Made by a program: the position numbers and the translations under genes. Below the pieces are notes generated by a model. It made no database searches. It worked only from the letters and a program-made list of their open reading frames with translations, and had not been told where the DNA came from. Below, in pieces: positions 42,565-49,388 of a stretch of DNA of 64,000 bases; the first letter of the stretch is position 1, and each line of letters begins with the position of its first letter. This DNA is from Olsenella_K sp050953285 (GTDB lineage: Bacteria; Actinomycetota; Coriobacteriia; Coriobacteriales; Atopobiaceae): positions 1 through 64,000 of the forward strand of contig JBMNMK010000002.1 in the NCBI GenBank assembly GCA_050953285.1, in the 5' to 3' direction.

Positions 42565-43080
42565 TTATCTTCTGAAGTCCTTGTTGTCCCTTTTGCTTAT
42601 TGGGTGGCATATCGTCAGGGGTTTCCCTGTCATCTCGTCAGGGGTTCGGGCTGCGAACCCTGACGGTTCGTCACCCTTGTTCTCGGCGAACCCTGTCATT
42701 TCGTCACCCTTTCGCGCCGGGAACCCTGACGAATCGTCAGGGGTTGCCAGCGCTCCGGGCGGCAGCCTCTCGCGCACGATGCGGTACCGCTTGGTGGCGT
42801 GCCCGCGCGCCGGGGCGTGCACGCCGCATTCCTCGATGAGGCCCCGGTCGAGCAGGTCGCGGATGGCGCGGTGGACGCTGCGCTCCTGCACGTTGAGGAA
42901 TCGTGCCAGGCCACCCTTGCTCTCGAAGTAGCCGCACCCGGCGTCGCAGAAGCCGAAGATGCGCGCGTAGACGAGCAGGGGAAGGCCGGAGAGGCCCAGG
43001 TCCGCCATCATGAAGTGCCGTACCGCCGTGAACTCGCGCGGGGAGGGGCCGTCGCGTCCCCTCGGGCCTGCGGCTGCCAT
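42565..43080 (-). CDS. Lambda O-like replication initiator with iterons in its 3' end
   Basis: A 171-residue protein. The N-terminal 110 residues form a winged-helix domain (LPLLVYARIFGFCDAGCGYF, GGLARFLNVQERSVHRAIRD, LLDRGLIEEC), as in phage replisome organisers. The C-terminal part is a tandem 11-residue repeat with consensus (G/P)DExxGFxxxK, because the DNA below it is a set of 33-bp iterons. Upstream and downstream neighbours (small HTH genes, helicase loader) support a replication role. I call it initiator-like on domain order and iterons; no named family match was made. Confidence 0.7.
   Translation of the reverse strand: MAAAGPRGRDGPSPREFTAVRHFMMADLGLSGLPLLVYARIFGFCDAGCGYFESKGGLARFLNVQERSVHRAIRDLLDRGLIEECGVHAPARGHATKRYRIVRERLPPGALATPDDSSGFPARKGDEMTGFAENKGDEPSGFAARTPDEMTGKPLTICHPISKRDNKDFRR
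42625..42745. repeat. 33-bp iterons inside the initiator gene; likely replication origin
   Basis: Units beginning CCCTG(A/T)C and containing TCGTCA start at 42625, 42658, 42691 and 42724, exactly 33 bp apart; the last is partial, and a partial one ends at about 42624. Within a unit CCCTGACGAATCGTCAGGGG is a near-palindrome. Because 33 is a multiple of three the array stays in frame. Clustered iterons in an initiator gene mark an origin in lambdoid phages and some plasmids. Confidence 0.8.
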
Positions 43081-43085
43081 CGGCG

Positions 43086-43334
43086 CTAATCCCTTCTGGG
43101 CGAGCCGACGATGCTGTTCCGCTCGACCCATGCGACGAGCTCGTCGTGCAGAACGATGCCGTCGCGCGTCTTGCCGCCGATGTAGCGGATCGGGAACGGG
43201 TCGTCGGGGTCCTTGGCGAGCCGGTACATTGCGTCGCGGCTGATGCGCAGCATCGCGCACGCCTCGTCGGCGCCGAATATCGCGTTGGTCGATGCGATGA
43301 GCCTCACCTGGCTCCTGCTAATGCTCTTGGTCAT
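43086..43334 (-). CDS. Small HTH (excisionase/MerR-like) protein
   Basis: An 82-residue protein with a helix-turn-helix of the HTH_17/excisionase type: GADEACAMLRISRDAMYRLA, then FPIRYIGGKTRDGIVLHDEL as the wing and last helix. Such proteins direct excision or regulate element genes. It lies just before the initiator-like gene (5-bp gap), so it may control replication genes. A second small HTH protein is encoded upstream at 43413. Confidence 0.72.
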   Translation of the reverse strand: MTKSISRSQVRLIASTNAIFGADEACAMLRISRDAMYRLAKDPDDPFPIRYIGGKTRDGIVLHDELVAWVERNSIVGSPRRD

Positions 43335-43412
43335 GGTCGTCCTCGAGCTCCTTTCGTCTCGAGGCTCCCTCGCGTGCCCGGCCGCGGGCGGCTCCCGGGG
43401 CGGTCGCCGCCG

Positions 43413-43631
43413 TCATTTCCTGCCGCTCCTCGACTCGATGTAGGCGTCCACTGACGCCCTCGACACCAGGAGCTTCCTTCCGAGCCTGTACGAGTCGATC
43501 TCTCCCGACCAGATGAGGTCGTACGCCTTGTTTCGGCTCGCCCTCATGTACTCCTGCATCTCGATCACCGTCATCCATTCGTCCCGATCTCGGCTTCCCT
43601 CGGGCGCGGCGCATTCGGCTGTGCGTGCCAT
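43413..43631 (-). CDS. Small HTH (excisionase-type) protein, first gene of the operon
   Basis: A 72-residue protein: WMTVIEMQEYMRASRNKAYD followed by LIWSGEIDSYRLGRKLLVSR and DAYIESRSGRK, the standard HTH_17 excisionase-type pattern. The start at 43631 has GGAGGAACC directly upstream. It is the first gene of the long minus-strand operon, so it probably regulates it; the GGGTCGAG pair 120 bp upstream is a candidate site. It could equally be a directionality factor for the integrase 40 kb away. Confidence 0.72.
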   Translation of the reverse strand: MARTAECAAPEGSRDRDEWMTVIEMQEYMRASRNKAYDLIWSGEIDSYRLGRKLLVSRASVDAYIESRSGRK

Positions 43632-44114
43632 GGTTCCTCCAATCTTCCCGTGCGGCACCGCGCGAGGACACCGCACGACACCGTGTGCCTTTTCGTCTGC
43701 ACGACGATTGAACCGCCTGATGTCGATTGGTGAGCACGGCAGGAGCGGAGACGGGTCGAGGTGGGTCGAGCTGGTCGTGCCTTCACGAAACGGCCATGAG
43801 CCGCGTGCCTTAGCTGGCAGCTAAGTTCCCGAAAAGTAAAAGGCGCCCATGCGGGCGCCTGCCTAGTAGCTGGAGTTGTTCGGTTGTGGTCGGAATGCTC
43901 GTCTTCCGCTGTGCTGTCGTCCGGGGTCCGGCATCTGTCGTTCGCCTCTTCTGTCGTATTTGATGTTGCGTGTTCTGCGAGCGACCTTGCGCGGGCCTGC
44001 CGGCCCGTTGCCCCAGGTGCACCCGGATAAATGGTACCCATCCGTTGGGACAAGGACATTGCGGGAGGGCCGTCTGGGCAAGCTGGGGTGGACGAGCGGG
44101 CATCGGCGGCTCGA
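43632..44114. other. Non-coding region: operon head, palindrome and terminator
   Basis: No gene seen over 480 bp. It holds the GGGTCGAG pair (43753-43770), a palindrome CTTAGCTG-G-CAGCTAAG (43809-43825), and the terminator at 43830-43860. The stretch 43861-44110 is GC-rich without clear structure; it is one candidate place for an oriT, but I see no known nick-site sequence. Confidence 0.45.
43830..43860 (-). terminator. Terminator of the XRE gene at 44115
   Basis: AGGCGCCC (43841-43848) and GGGCGCCT (43853-43860) form a perfect 8-bp stem with a 4-nt loop. On the minus strand it is followed by TTTACTTTTC. It lies downstream of the regulator gene ending at 44115 and would insulate the transfer operon from it. 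Confidence 0.75.
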
Positions 44115-44996
44115 TTAGGGCTTCTCCGTTACCCTGCAGCTGTTCTCGGTCGCCTGAACGACAATATCGCCGAGGTCCGCCACGCCCTCATCGAGCTGAA
44201 CGACTTGAGGCCAGACCTCGCGGACCATGGCCATTTGGTCGTCTATCAGCAGGCATTTCGCCATTCGCACCCTATTCCTCACGCCGACGACCTCTTCTCC
44301 AAGCCTTTCCGGGTCTTCTGGGTCGAACATTCTTGCACCGCTCTCGTTGACCAAGTACCCATCAGGATCGAATCGTTCCGGATTCGATTCTGGGCTAAGG
44401 CGATATTCGCGACAGTGCTCGCTTTCCAGTAGATTCGCGTTGTCGTTCCGGGATTTAGGGGAATTTCTCTCAGTGAAATCGGATATACCGCAATCCACCT
44501 CGTTCAGATGGTCAATAAGGCATCGAAAGCTACTGCTCGTCAGGACTTTTTTGAGGGTGTCTGCATAAGAGGTCGTTGGCAAACCGTATTTTTCTTTAAA
44601 CGGGCTGCTATTGGCGCCGGGCCTCGCCGCGAGCTCGCGAAGCGCGTTGACCGCCTCCACGCTTATTCCGAGATATTCCGAAACCTCCTGCTCGTCGAAC
44701 GTCCTTCCCTTTGATTCGCCGATCAAATATCCAATCTGGACTTTCAGGAGTCTTGAAATCGTTTGCATCGTGGGAAACGATGGGAAACCGGGTTTTTCTT
44801 TGCCATATTTGCCGCCGATTTTCTCCCAGCGTCCAACAGTGGTCTTCGTCGTAGCATGCCCTTCTTTCTGCATTGCATTCGCGAAGTCCTCTTGCGTTGC
44901 ATACCATTTTTTCCTCTCGGTTTTAAATCGCTCACCCCAGGCGTCTTTCATTTCTTGATTGGTTAAGACTCGTCCCATGTTGTTTCTTTCTTCCAT
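44115..44996 (-). CDS. XRE-family regulator of the NERD gene set
   Basis: A 293-residue protein (287 if the ATG at 44978, which has the better ribosome site GGAAGAAAG, is used). Residues 20-85 contain a Cro/C1-type helix-turn-helix (FKTERKKWYATQEDFANAMQ, TTKTTVGRWEKIGGKYG, TISRLLKVQIGYLIG). The rest is a long mixed domain of unknown type (CREYRLSPESNPERFDPDGY and on) that could sense a ligand. It diverges from the gene set at 45084-46987, and a perfect inverted repeat (ACTCGTG/CACGAGT) lies between the starts, which suggests autoregulation and control of that set. AT-richer than the transfer genes beside it. Confidence 0.75.
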   Translation of the reverse strand: MEERNNMGRVLTNQEMKDAWGERFKTERKKWYATQEDFANAMQKEGHATTKTTVGRWEKIGGKYGKEKPGFPSFPTMQTISRLLKVQIGYLIGESKGRTFDEQEVSEYLGISVEAVNALRELAARPGANSSPFKEKYGLPTTSYADTLKKVLTSSSFRCLIDHLNEVDCGISDFTERNSPKSRNDNANLLESEHCREYRLSPESNPERFDPDGYLVNESGARMFDPEDPERLGEEVVGVRNRVRMAKCLLIDDQMAMVREVWPQVVQLDEGVADLGDIVVQATENSCRVTEKP

Positions 44997-45009
44997 TTAC
45001 CACTGAGAT

Positions 45010-45036
45010 ACTCGTGAAATACTTCTATACACGAGT
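45010..45036. promoter_or_regulatory. Inverted-repeat operator between the XRE and NERD genes
   Basis: ACTCGTG at 45010-45016 and CACGAGT at 45030-45036 are exact complements separated by 13 bp, in the 87-bp gap between divergent start codons. A TATACA-like box overlaps the centre. Probable binding site of the XRE protein. Confidence 0.6.
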
Positions 45037-45083
45037 CTATCAAGTTGAGAGAATCAAGTCATCCGATAGGAAAGGATTAAACG

Positions 45084-46079
45084 ATGAAATACGAATTGAC
45101 CAAGAAATCGTTCGAGATGCCGACACTTCTCGAACGGCATAACGATTTCGAGCAAGCAATATGCAGAACGGTGTTTCAAGACAAGTACAGCTCCAGCGTG
45201 AAGACTTACCACGTCATCGACCATCTTATTGCTCGAGGCGAAGAGCTCGGACTCATGGGCGTCCCAAGCTATCTCGCGGCGATAGAGGCGCTGAAGAGAT
45301 TTAGCTCCTATCACGCTGGTCTAATCAGGGGTTTTGCCGGGGAACGACGGGTCTTCTACGCGATCAAGCATGTCGGGTCCGGCTTCGAGCAACTGGTCAA
45401 TGCCGAGTTGGACTACGAGGGCGAGCACGATGAGTTCGACCAGATCCTCGTCAGCCGGCAGGGTCTTGTGATAGTCGAAGTGAAGAACTACTCCTCCTCG
45501 GCCGCGATCGGGAGCGACGGGATCCTGAGGTTTGAGGACGGAAGCGGGCGCATGCGCAACGTCGGGGAGAGGATGGCCTCCAAACGTTACGTCTTGCGCG
45601 GGGTAGTGTCCAACGCAATTGGGCGCGAGCTCCCTGATGAAAGGATCGTCTCCCTTGTCGTCAACGCCAATGAGAAGGCCTTTATTTGGAACGATTCTGA
45701 TCGAGTCGAGGTTCAGAGCACGGGCAGCATCGCGCGTCGAGTCGAGGAGCTGCTGAGAGGCGACAAGGTCCTAGGGGCCGAAGACGTTTCCGCCATCAAG
45801 GCGGCGCTTGAGGCTGCCAACCATCCCATTGAGATCGAGCCAGAGATCGATTTCGAGTATGTATCAGCAACCTTGCATGAGGCCCTCTCGCTGATCGCCC
45901 GATCGGTTGCGGAGGAGAAAGAGGACGAGGATTTCGCTCGCGTGTCCGCTCCCGAGAGCGAGACCTGCTCGGTATCTCAGGCGCGGGGGCCGTCTCCTGC
46001 GCTCATCTCGGGTGCAGTGGCTCTTCTTTTGGGCATTGCGTGCGGATACGTGCTCGGATCAACGGGAAAATGGAGGTAA
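45084..46079 (+). CDS. NERD-domain (nuclease-related) protein with C-terminal membrane helix
   Basis: A 331-residue protein. Residues 1-85 are helical (TYHVIDHLIARGEELGLMG). A NERD domain follows (about 90-210): GFAGERRVFYAIKHVGSGFE, then EHDEFDQILVSRQGLVIVEV with KNYSSS. Glu in GER, Asp in FDQI and Glu/Lys in VEVKN fit the GE-D-ExK nuclease core. After an acidic segment comes a C-terminal membrane helix (SGAVALLLGIACGYVLG). It would be a membrane-anchored nuclease facing the cytoplasm. AAAGGA precedes the ATG. Its two companions, 4 and 19 bp apart, are also membrane proteins. NERD proteins occur in several defence contexts, but I know no named system with this gene set. Confidence 0.78.
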   Translation: MKYELTKKSFEMPTLLERHNDFEQAICRTVFQDKYSSSVKTYHVIDHLIARGEELGLMGVPSYLAAIEALKRFSSYHAGLIRGFAGERRVFYAIKHVGSGFEQLVNAELDYEGEHDEFDQILVSRQGLVIVEVKNYSSSAAIGSDGILRFEDGSGRMRNVGERMASKRYVLRGVVSNAIGRELPDERIVSLVVNANEKAFIWNDSDRVEVQSTGSIARRVEELLRGDKVLGAEDVSAIKAALEAANHPIEIEPEIDFEYVSATLHEALSLIARSVAEEKEDEDFARVSAPESETCSVSQARGPSPALISGAVALLLGIACGYVLGSTGKWR

Positions 46080-46083
46080 GCAG

Positions 46084-46377
46084 ATGAACGACGTTATGGA
46101 ACGCACCGCTACAAGCTACGCGGTGATTGATGCGGTGGACAACAAAGCAAGCGATTGTCGGGGCATGCTCAAATCCCTTGTCGATGCGACGAACGGCATC
46201 ACCGGGCCCCAGGCTGGCCTTCTCGGATGCCTCGTCGTTTCCATTGCCGGGGTGGCGGGATATGGAATATACGCCCTTTGCGACCTGGTCAAATCCGGAC
46301 ACCCCGTCGAGCTCACCTCTGGAGGGGTGCGCTTCGCGGCGAATACGGCAGCGCTCGGCGAGGCGAGCAGCCTCTAA
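46084..46377 (+). CDS. Small membrane protein of the NERD gene set
   Basis: A 97-residue protein (MNDVMERTATSYAVIDAVDN start) with one membrane helix at about 45-66 (LLGCLVVSIAGVAGYGIYAL). It begins 4 bp after the NERD gene. The sequence before the helix is polar and could be cytoplasmic. No family recognised. Size and position would suit an anchor, inhibitor or toxin subunit of the trio. Confidence 0.65.
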   Translation: MNDVMERTATSYAVIDAVDNKASDCRGMLKSLVDATNGITGPQAGLLGCLVVSIAGVAGYGIYALCDLVKSGHPVELTSGGVRFAANTAALGEASSL

Positions 46378-46396
46378 TCGGCGGACAGGAGAATCG

Positions 46397-46987
46397 ATGC
46401 AGATGAATAAGATGCCCTCGATCGGGACCACGCTGACATACGGCGAGGCAATTGAAGCATACGACCGCTTCGAGCGGACGATGCTCGAGAAGGCGTACGG
46501 GGCCGAGCTCCTGCCCGCGGTGGGGCTGTACGACCTGCTCTGCCAGCTTGAGTCGCTCGCGCAGAAGTTCGGAATCGAGGGCAAGGGGGCTTTCTCGAGG
46601 CTCAAGAGGGAGATCCGGTCGTTCTCGAGCGAGAGGACCGCTCTGGCGAACGGGGTGAACGGCGAGAGGTTCTACCTGCTGCAGGATGAATCGGCGCTCA
46701 AGCAGCATGACGAGACGCACCTTTTTAAGGTCGGAATCGACGGGGATAAGCTCGCCAGCAACCTCGACGAGGCTCTCGAGCTACTTTCAAAAGAGTCTGC
46801 TAAGGTCGACGTGTACGCCGACACCTATTCACCCGACCGATCGGAACGGGATTCCGACAGACTAGGTAAAGACCCTTTCATGAAATGGGTTGGGATCGGG
46901 TTTTGCGTGATGATGGTCTGCTTCGGAATCTCGATGCTCGTCCATTTGGTCTTCCAGATCGGCTTCTGCTCCAAGTGGTTTATCTAG
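46397..46987 (+). CDS. Tail-anchored helical protein of the NERD gene set
   Basis: A 196-residue protein (MQMNKMPSIGTTLTYGEAIE start) that is helical and charged over its first 150 residues (LYDLLCQLESLAQKFGIEGK, FSRLKREIRSFSSERTALAN) and ends with a membrane helix (KWVGIGFCVMMVCFGISMLV) close to the C-terminus. AGGAG precedes the ATG. Like the NERD protein, it would face the cytoplasm from a terminal anchor, so the two could meet at the membrane. Function unknown. Confidence 0.65.
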   Translation: MQMNKMPSIGTTLTYGEAIEAYDRFERTMLEKAYGAELLPAVGLYDLLCQLESLAQKFGIEGKGAFSRLKREIRSFSSERTALANGVNGERFYLLQDESALKQHDETHLFKVGIDGDKLASNLDEALELLSKESAKVDVYADTYSPDRSERDSDRLGKDPFMKWVGIGFCVMMVCFGISMLVHLVFQIGFCSKWFI

Positions 46988-47240
46988 TGTGGGAGCCGTA
47001 GAACGAGCAGAGTTTCATTCAAATCGCCAACTCATGGGCAAGCCACCTGAGACTACTCACTTTTATCGCCGATGGCGAAGACCTGGGACCTGGGGTTTCG
47101 CGAATGGCATGCAAGCCACCCGCGTTAGTTCACTTACGATTGCAGCTGGCGGCTTGCAGGCTAAAGGGAGATTGAGTTTCAAATCGGGCGTTTTCGGCGC
47201 TATCGAGCCTCCAAAGGCGGCCCACCGCGCCCTTTGGGAC
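46988..47240. repeat. Gene-free stretch with AAGCCACYYG repeats
   Basis: CAAGCCACCTGAGACTACTC at about 47040 and CAAGCCACCCGCGTTAGTTC at about 47110 match the repeat family seen at 28-500, including the following TAYTC/TAGTTC segment. An inverted GGCGGCTTGC lies at about 47147. No gene seen. The stretch ends at the left tip of the IS1595-type element. Confidence 0.5.
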
Positions 47241-48390
47241 AACTCTCCGTTAGACCAGCGTTGACGTAATAATGTCCCGTCCCCGCCCTAGGATGAATGT
47301 CGCCAAACATCAACATCGAAGAGACGGGGACGGGATGCTGGACATCATACTCCATGAGATGGAGGGGCTCTCCCTCGGGGAGAAGCGTGAGCTCATCTGT
47401 GCCACGAAGGCGGCGGTCGCGCGCGAGCTTGGCAAGCAGGCAGATGGCGCGACGCCCAGATCATGCCCCCGGTGCGGCTCTTCCTCCTTCATCAGGAAAG
47501 GGCACAATGCCGACGGCTCCCAGCGCTGGCTCTGCAAGGGGTGCGGGAGGACGTTCTCGTCCAAGAGCAGGGGCCTGCTCGCCGCCTCGAAGCTCGATGC
47601 CACGACCTGGGCGCTCTTCGTGGAAGCAACGCTTTCGGGCTCAAGCCTGAGGCAGTGCGCGAAGACGTGCCATGTGTGCCTCAGGACCTCCTGGTTCATG
47701 CGCATGAGACTCTGCGAGGTCATGGCGCGCTCGCTTCTCGCCTTCAGGACCGGACCTTCGGTCTCCTGGCAGGTAGACGGCGCCTACCTCGACGAGTCCC
47801 TCACGGGAAACAGGGCAAGGAGTGCTGCCAAGATGCCGAGGAAGCCTCACAAGCACGGCGGCGCCGTCCATGCGCGCGGCATCTCCAACCTCAAGGTCTG
47901 CGTCATCTGCGGAGCCAATGATGCCGGAGACGAGCTCTGCCGCGTGGCCGACAGGGGAAGGCCGAAGGATGAGGCCCTGAGAGACGCCATCAAGGGTCTC
48001 GGTCCTGGCACCTGGGTGGCGACCGACGCCCATCAGGGCTACAAGCGCGTGCTTCCCGCCCTCGGCATCACCGAGCATGCCGCCACCGACACGCGCCTGC
48101 AGAAGGACGGCGAGCTTGGCATGGTCAACGCGATGCACCAGAGGCTGCGCATCTTCCTTGCCCCATTCCACGGCGTATCCACCAAGTGGCTGGACCACTA
48201 CCTCTCCTGGTTCCTTTGGCTCGAGCAGGCAAGGCGCTCGGACGCAGACGGGCTTCAGACGCTTTCCGGCCAGAGCGCCTGCGGCTTCTACGAGCATACG
48301 AGGCGCCAGATGATCGATCGTCCCCAGCCCTTCTGGGACTATTGGCAACGGCAGGGAGCGGCTACGTCAATGCTGGTCTAACAGAGAGTT
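47241..48390 (+). mobile_element. IS1595-family insertion sequence
   Basis: Inverted repeats of 28 bp at 47241-47268 and 48363-48390 differ at two positions (both begin AACTCTCYGTTAGACC). They enclose one transposase gene whose TAA stop lies within the right repeat. Eight-bp target duplications, expected for the family, are absent (TTTGGGAC on the left, TCTCAAAG on the right). Confidence 0.88.
47272..48381 (+). CDS. IS1595-family transposase
   Basis: A transposase of up to 369 residues; the start could be 47272, 47293 or 47335 (MLDIILHEMEGLSLGEKREL), and the last best matches family starts. A zinc ribbon (CPRCGSSSFIRKG and WLCKGCGRTFSSKS) leads into an ISXO2-like catalytic domain: the first Asp in SWQVDGAYLDES, the second in WVATDAHQGYKR, then NAMHQRLRIFLAPFHGVSTK, in which an Asn/His replaces the third acidic residue as usual in part of this family. 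The reading frame is intact. Confidence 0.88.
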   Translation: MSRPRPRMNVAKHQHRRDGDGMLDIILHEMEGLSLGEKRELICATKAAVARELGKQADGATPRSCPRCGSSSFIRKGHNADGSQRWLCKGCGRTFSSKSRGLLAASKLDATTWALFVEATLSGSSLRQCAKTCHVCLRTSWFMRMRLCEVMARSLLAFRTGPSVSWQVDGAYLDESLTGNRARSAAKMPRKPHKHGGAVHARGISNLKVCVICGANDAGDELCRVADRGRPKDEALRDAIKGLGPGTWVATDAHQGYKRVLPALGITEHAATDTRLQKDGELGMVNAMHQRLRIFLAPFHGVSTKWLDHYLSWFLWLEQARRSDADGLQTLSGQSACGFYEHTRRQMIDRPQPFWDYWQRQGAATSMLV

Positions 48391-48442
48391 TCTCAAAGAG
48401 AAGGATCTTCTGCTTTCAAGGCTTTTCCTGCTGTCTGCACGC

Positions 48443-48486
48443 AAAAAGGCACTCCCTCTCAGATTGATTCTGAAAAGGAGTGCCTT
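48443..48486 (-). terminator. Terminator of the metG fragment
   Basis: AAGGCACTCC at 48446-48455 pairs with GGAGTGCCTT at 48477-48486. On the minus strand the stem is followed by TTTTTGC. It lies downstream of the metG 3' end and came with it. Confidence 0.8.
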
Positions 48487-48516
48487 GAAGGTTTTTTACC
48501 TGTGATTTTCCCCGGA

Positions 48517-49075
48517 TCAATACAGCTTTGCGCCGGCCGGGATATGGTTGTCAACCATCAGAAGATGAAGTTCTTCGTCTTCGCTGTCCTTCTTGTTGTT
48601 CACAGCGGAGAGAAGCATTCCGCAGGAGTCGATGCCCATCATCTTTCTCGGCGGGAGATTGGTGATGGCGATCAGGGTCTTTCCGACCAGCTCTTCCGGC
48701 TCATAATAAGCATGAATTCCAGAAAGAATGATGCGGTCAGTGCCGGTTCCATCGTCCAGGACGAACTTCAGAAGCTTCTTGGACTTCGGAAACAGCTGAG
48801 CATTCTTTTACCTTCACCGCCCGGAAATCGGATTTGCTGAAGGTGTCGAAATCGACCTGCTCCTCAAAGAGCGGCTCAATCTTCACGTTTGAGAAATCGA
48901 TGCTGTCGTTCGGTGTGAAGAATCCGCTCCTGTCTTCAGAAGCGGCCTTCTCTCCGGCTGCTTCTCCATCGGCATCTTCTCCGCTCTCTGCCTTCGCAGA
49001 TGATGAAGAAGCTCCGTTTTCAGCCGAAGCCGCTGAGGTTCCGTTGCGGAGTGTCGGGACGAAATGGTACATCAT
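48517..49075 (-). pseudogene. metG: 3' fragment of methionyl-tRNA synthetase (frameshifted)
   Basis: Only the C-terminal tRNA-binding (EMAP II-like) domain is left. One frame gives FSNVKIEPLFEEQVDFDTFS and SDFRAVKVKECSAV; the next frame continues with KSKKLLKFVLDDGTGTDRII, PEELVGKTLIAITNLPPRKM, MGIDSCGMLLSAVNN and ends DNHIPAGAKLY. The break is near 48800. The N-terminal catalytic part is absent; sequence before about 49030 does not look like MetRS. AT-rich and Firmicutes-like, unlike the coriobacterial genes to the left. Confidence 0.85.
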
Positions 49076-49207
49076 TCACTTGCTGTTCTATCATCTGCCA
49101 AGTTCTACTGATATATTGTTTGAAGCCCATTTTTAGGCTTTCCTATCTCCTAAACGTACACCCTCGGAGCAGCATTATTTGTAGAAATTGGTGTAAATGA
49201 TGTAAGT

Positions 49208-49336
49208 CTAAGGGCATCTGCCGAAAAGTGCTGATCTTCGCTTTGGTATTCTGTCCTTCAACACGAACACCATAGCTGCGCCAAGACAGGTCCCCAGAAA
49301 TGGCAAAATGATTCCTATCCAAACCTGCGTGTTCAT
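49208..49336 (-). pseudogene. Truncated ZIP-family metal transporter
   Basis: A 42-codon reading frame with AAGAGGTGATT upstream encodes MNTQVWIGIILPFLGTCLGA and AMVFVLKDRIPKRRSALFG, which is the first membrane helix and start of a ZupT/ZIP-type transporter, and then stops. The rest is missing. It lies just downstream of the CadA-type gene, where a ZIP gene is known in similar operons. Confidence 0.65.
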
Positions 49337-49388
49337 TTCAATCACCTCTTAGGGCAGGTAGCAAAAAAAGCAATTTCATCTAAATCCC

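Noticed and set aside
42625..42745. Regular 33-bp repeats as a CRISPR array
   Set aside because: Whole units repeat without unique spacers and lie in frame within a gene; iterons fit better, and no cas gene is present.
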